Source: an uncultured Flavihumibacter sp.
GTDB lineage: Bacteria; Bacteroidota; Bacteroidia; Chitinophagales; Chitinophagaceae
Direction of reading: 5' to 3'
DNA: 64,000 bases
Assembly: GCA_902168105.1 (NCBI GenBank)
Contig: CABHOY010000038.1
Location: 310,001 to 374,000, forward strand
Below, piece by piece: positions 62,167 to 64,000 of this stretch. The notes under the pieces were generated by a model. That model was not told where the DNA came from. It was given only the letters and a program-made list of their open reading frames with translations, and ran no database searches. Position 1 is the first letter of the stretch, and every line of letters starts with the position of its first letter. The position numbers were made by a program, and so were the translations under genes.

Positions 62167-63543
62167 CTAAAGCCAATCTAACGGATTGACTTTCTTATCA
62201 GATGAATAATTTTGCGAAGATGAAGAATCCGTCTTCGCTACCTTGATCTTCTTTTTGCGTTTGAGCTGGCGATGGCCAGTGATGCCATAACGACCACCAT
62301 CCTTGAGGTGATTTTTCTTATCGACAGGTTCGTTTGTCGGTTCTCCATCTTGACCGAGCTTCCATTTGTATTCTTCATTCTCCATCCAAAGGTTTTTAGA
62401 TTCCTCAGTGGCATAGTTTTCCATAGCCGATATCTGCTTTATTCCAAAGAGAACGCTATCAGGTCCCTTCTCTGCAGCAACTACATTGAACCCTAAATCT
62501 CTTAGCTCCTGGATAGACTTAGGTTCAGCAGGATCTGCCCAAATGGTGGCTTTCTTACTTACCCCACGTATGCGCATGAGATCAGCCAGTGCCGGGTTGG
62601 TAAGCCCTGGTTCGTATATTGTTTCGTGCCAGAAGTTACGGTTGTTGTGGCTTTTGATCTCAACAAGCGCTACAGGGTCATCAGAGTAGCCGAAATCCAG
62701 GCCATAATAAGACGGATACGGGAGCGATCGGAAGAAGTCTAAGGTAATATGCTTCCACCCCCTGTAGATCCTGCCACGGGCTCCTTCTGGTACCAAACCG
62801 CATACATCCACGTAGTACATCTCCTCATCGTAGAACTGGGAGTTGCGATCACCATAGGCCTGGTATTTCTTTATCGTCTTTTCATTCAGGTTCTTTATGT
62901 TGTCCAGGTAGGTAGAATGGATAATTAAAACATCAGGGTTCGTCTTCGGTACTGCCCTATAATACGGGATAGGTTTTCCCTTTTCGTCCAGGATACCGGT
63001 ATCTACAAGATTGTAGTACCGCTTTATCAACCAGTGATTCTTCGATGGCGGGTTGTATAGGAAGATAACCTGAATGTTCTCTATCTTATCTGTACGGATA
63101 GAGTCATCCAGCTTATTCACATCTGCTTCAGTATTCTCATCTGCTTCCTCGATCAGTACGTGGGTAATACCTGCCAGGGATTTGAGCTTTGCAGACCTAT
63201 TACCGGCCGATTTCTTAAAGCCTTTACTGATGATGGTATTACCGGTAGGCTTGTAGAGAATGGTCATCTTAGACTCGTTAATCTCAAAGTCTGACTCATC
63301 GAAGTCGCTCTCCTCTAACCGGTCCTTGAAGTCGGCAAATAGGGAATCACGTATATCTGAGAAAACATGGCGGAGGAAGACACCACGGAAATAAGTTTTC
63401 TGGGTTATTAAGAAGAGAAAGTACCTGGTACCGAAGTGGGAGCGTCCTGCGGCACGCCCTCCCCATATATGTATGTACCTGGCTTTAGTGGTAAAGACTG
63501 ACTTATAAAGCCTACTGAAGTGGTGCTTATGCTCAACCACCAT
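62167..63543 (-). CDS. Phage terminase large subunit
   Basis: The product has 458 residues of the PBSX/phage terminase type. An ATPase domain (about 1-230) and a nuclease domain (about 270-430) package and cut phage DNA. Walker A is GGRAAGRS (residues 28-35), with Arg instead of the usual Lys at 34. Walker B is VLIEEAD (129-135), followed by the coupling motif NPPSKNHW. The RNase-H-like nuclease starts with D283 in YYGLDFGYSDDPVAL and ends with an acid near KDGGRYG (about 412). The C-terminus is basic (KRKKKIKVAK). It overlaps the small subunit gene by 11 nt. Confidence 0.9.
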   Translation of the reverse strand: MVVEHKHHFSRLYKSVFTTKARYIHIWGGRAAGRSHFGTRYFLFLITQKTYFRGVFLRHVFSDIRDSLFADFKDRLEESDFDESDFEINESKMTILYKPTGNTIISKGFKKSAGNRSAKLKSLAGITHVLIEEADENTEADVNKLDDSIRTDKIENIQVIFLYNPPSKNHWLIKRYYNLVDTGILDEKGKPIPYYRAVPKTNPDVLIIHSTYLDNIKNLNEKTIKKYQAYGDRNSQFYDEEMYYVDVCGLVPEGARGRIYRGWKHITLDFFRSLPYPSYYGLDFGYSDDPVALVEIKSHNNRNFWHETIYEPGLTNPALADLMRIRGVSKKATIWADPAEPKSIQELRDLGFNVVAAEKGPDSVLFGIKQISAMENYATEESKNLWMENEEYKWKLGQDGEPTNEPVDKKNHLKDGGRYGITGHRQLKRKKKIKVAKTDSSSSQNYSSDKKVNPLDWL

Positions 63544-64000
63544 TATCGGTAAATATTACGTGATGAGTGACGTCGTGCGTAATTGGCTTACCATCTGGAC
63601 CGCTGTGTTCATTAGCCACGCGATCCTTATATTTCTCAGGGGCTTTTGCTTTGAGGAGGAACATAAGCAGTGTATCAGAAAGCTGTAGCTCAGTAGCAAC
63701 CTTCTTCCCTTTGTAGAAGATCCCCTTTCTAACACCCGTTACAGCACGCCTGTGTAACTCTGCTTCAAGGGTACCTATAGCTATTTTGTTGGAAGTCTCG
63801 AAGGCTTCAATAAAAGCAGCATTGCTCTCATTTTTGTCATCCATCCAATTATAAAAGGTTCTGCGTGGAACTTTAGCCTTCTTACAAGCAAGGGTTATGT
63901 TACCTAATGCCTCGTATTGTTCGAGAAAATCATCTTGGATCTCTTTAGCTGTCCGAATATCCCCCTTCTTTATATACCGCCGAGGGCCAACTTTTTTAGG
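63533..64000 (-). CDS. Phage terminase small subunit (5' end off the right edge)
   Basis: About 155 codons are open on the minus strand up to the right edge, without a stop, so the true start lies outside. An ATG at 63844 is internal: the upstream residues GNITLACKKAKVPRRTFYNW form a helix-turn-helix that recognises phage DNA in small terminases. Downstream come HRRAVTGVRKGIFYKGKKVA and LSDTLLMFLLKAKAPEKYKDR, both typical of the Bacteroidota and Firmicutes small terminases, in which the last stretch contacts the large subunit. It ends 11 nt inside the large subunit gene. Confidence 0.85.
   Translation of the reverse strand, partial: PKKVGPRRYIKKGDIRTAKEIQDDFLEQYEALGNITLACKKAKVPRRTFYNWMDDKNESNAAFIEAFETSNKIAIGTLEAELHRRAVTGVRKGIFYKGKKVATELQLSDTLLMFLLKAKAPEKYKDRVANEHSGPDGKPITHDVTHHVIFTDNGG

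Larger units (their letters stand above)
36731..64000. mobile_element. Temperate siphovirus-like prophage integrated at tRNA-Arg, right part outside the window
   Basis: It extends from the tRNA 3' end (probable attL) past the right edge. It holds an integrase, a repressor, terminase genes, a putative portal, a putative capsid gene, a prohead protease, a long tape-measure gene and lysis genes. The tape measure of about 1670 residues and the lack of sheath or contractile-tail genes fit a siphovirus with a long flexible tail (about 250 nm at 1.5 angstrom per residue). Replication genes are not visible and should lie beyond 64 kb. The attR copy is not in the window, so the left end is inferred from the tRNA and integrase only. 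Confidence 0.9.

Noticed and set aside
36731..64000. Mu-like transposable phage or contractile-tailed phage
   Set aside because: A tRNA-associated tyrosine integrase is present, and no transposase, sheath or baseplate-wedge gene is seen in the window.

Overview
The window looks like a chromosome segment of a Bacteroidota bacterium, most likely a Chitinophaga-like member of the Chitinophagaceae. The evidence is several promoters of the Bacteroidota type (TTG, about 19 nt, TAnnTTTG), the near absence of Shine-Dalgarno sites, an Oar-like TonB-dependent receptor, an FtsX/MacB-type permease, a CzcA pump fused to a TolC-like domain, and secreted plant-polysaccharide enzymes. The assignment comes from gene content and was not checked against a database.

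Positions 1-36.7 kb are chromosome. On the left is the 5' part of an amino-acid permease (-), then a gene-poor 1.4 kb stretch with several repeat families around one small conserved protein gene. Next come katG, a membrane protein, an HxlR regulator followed by an AraC regulator, a secreted HExxH protein, an FtsX-type permease (-), a membrane-anchored TPR protein, and a large TonB-dependent receptor (-). A repeat-rich 1 kb gap with a near-perfect 55-bp inverted repeat follows. Then there is a tightly packed minus-strand cassette: GH2, STN-domain esterase, parallel beta-helix protein, GH78-type rhamnosidase and GH127-type arabinofuranosidase. The genes overlap or nearly touch and their products carry signal peptides, so they probably act together outside the cytoplasm on a branched, rhamnose- and arabinose-containing pectin side chain. 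A heavy-metal efflux operon (small protein, CzcA-TolC fusion, adaptor lipoprotein) and ung complete this part.

From a tRNA-Arg(TCT) at 36.66 kb to the right edge lies a temperate siphovirus-like prophage that runs out of the window. A tyrosine integrase sits just downstream of the tRNA. After it come a small gene, an XRE repressor with a palindromic operator, a highly structured probable noncoding RNA, and two small plus-strand genes. All remaining genes (39.8-64 kb) are one long minus-strand late operon with many ATGA start/stop overlaps. Read in the direction of transcription they are: small and large terminase, an acidic protein, a protein with a probable programmed -1 frameshift, small connector or tail genes, tail-tip proteins, a tape measure of about 1670 residues, a ClpP-like prohead protease, the putative major capsid protein, the putative portal, small proteins, an SGNH-esterase tail protein, a holin, and an endolysin amidase broken by an amber codon.

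The observations most worth following up are the T9 slippery site whose -1 frame exactly fills a 190-nt gap, the structured RNA beside the repressor, the order of the phage modules (tail genes between terminase and capsid/portal), the amber codon in the endolysin, and the inverted-repeat-flanked unit at 2.0-3.4 kb.
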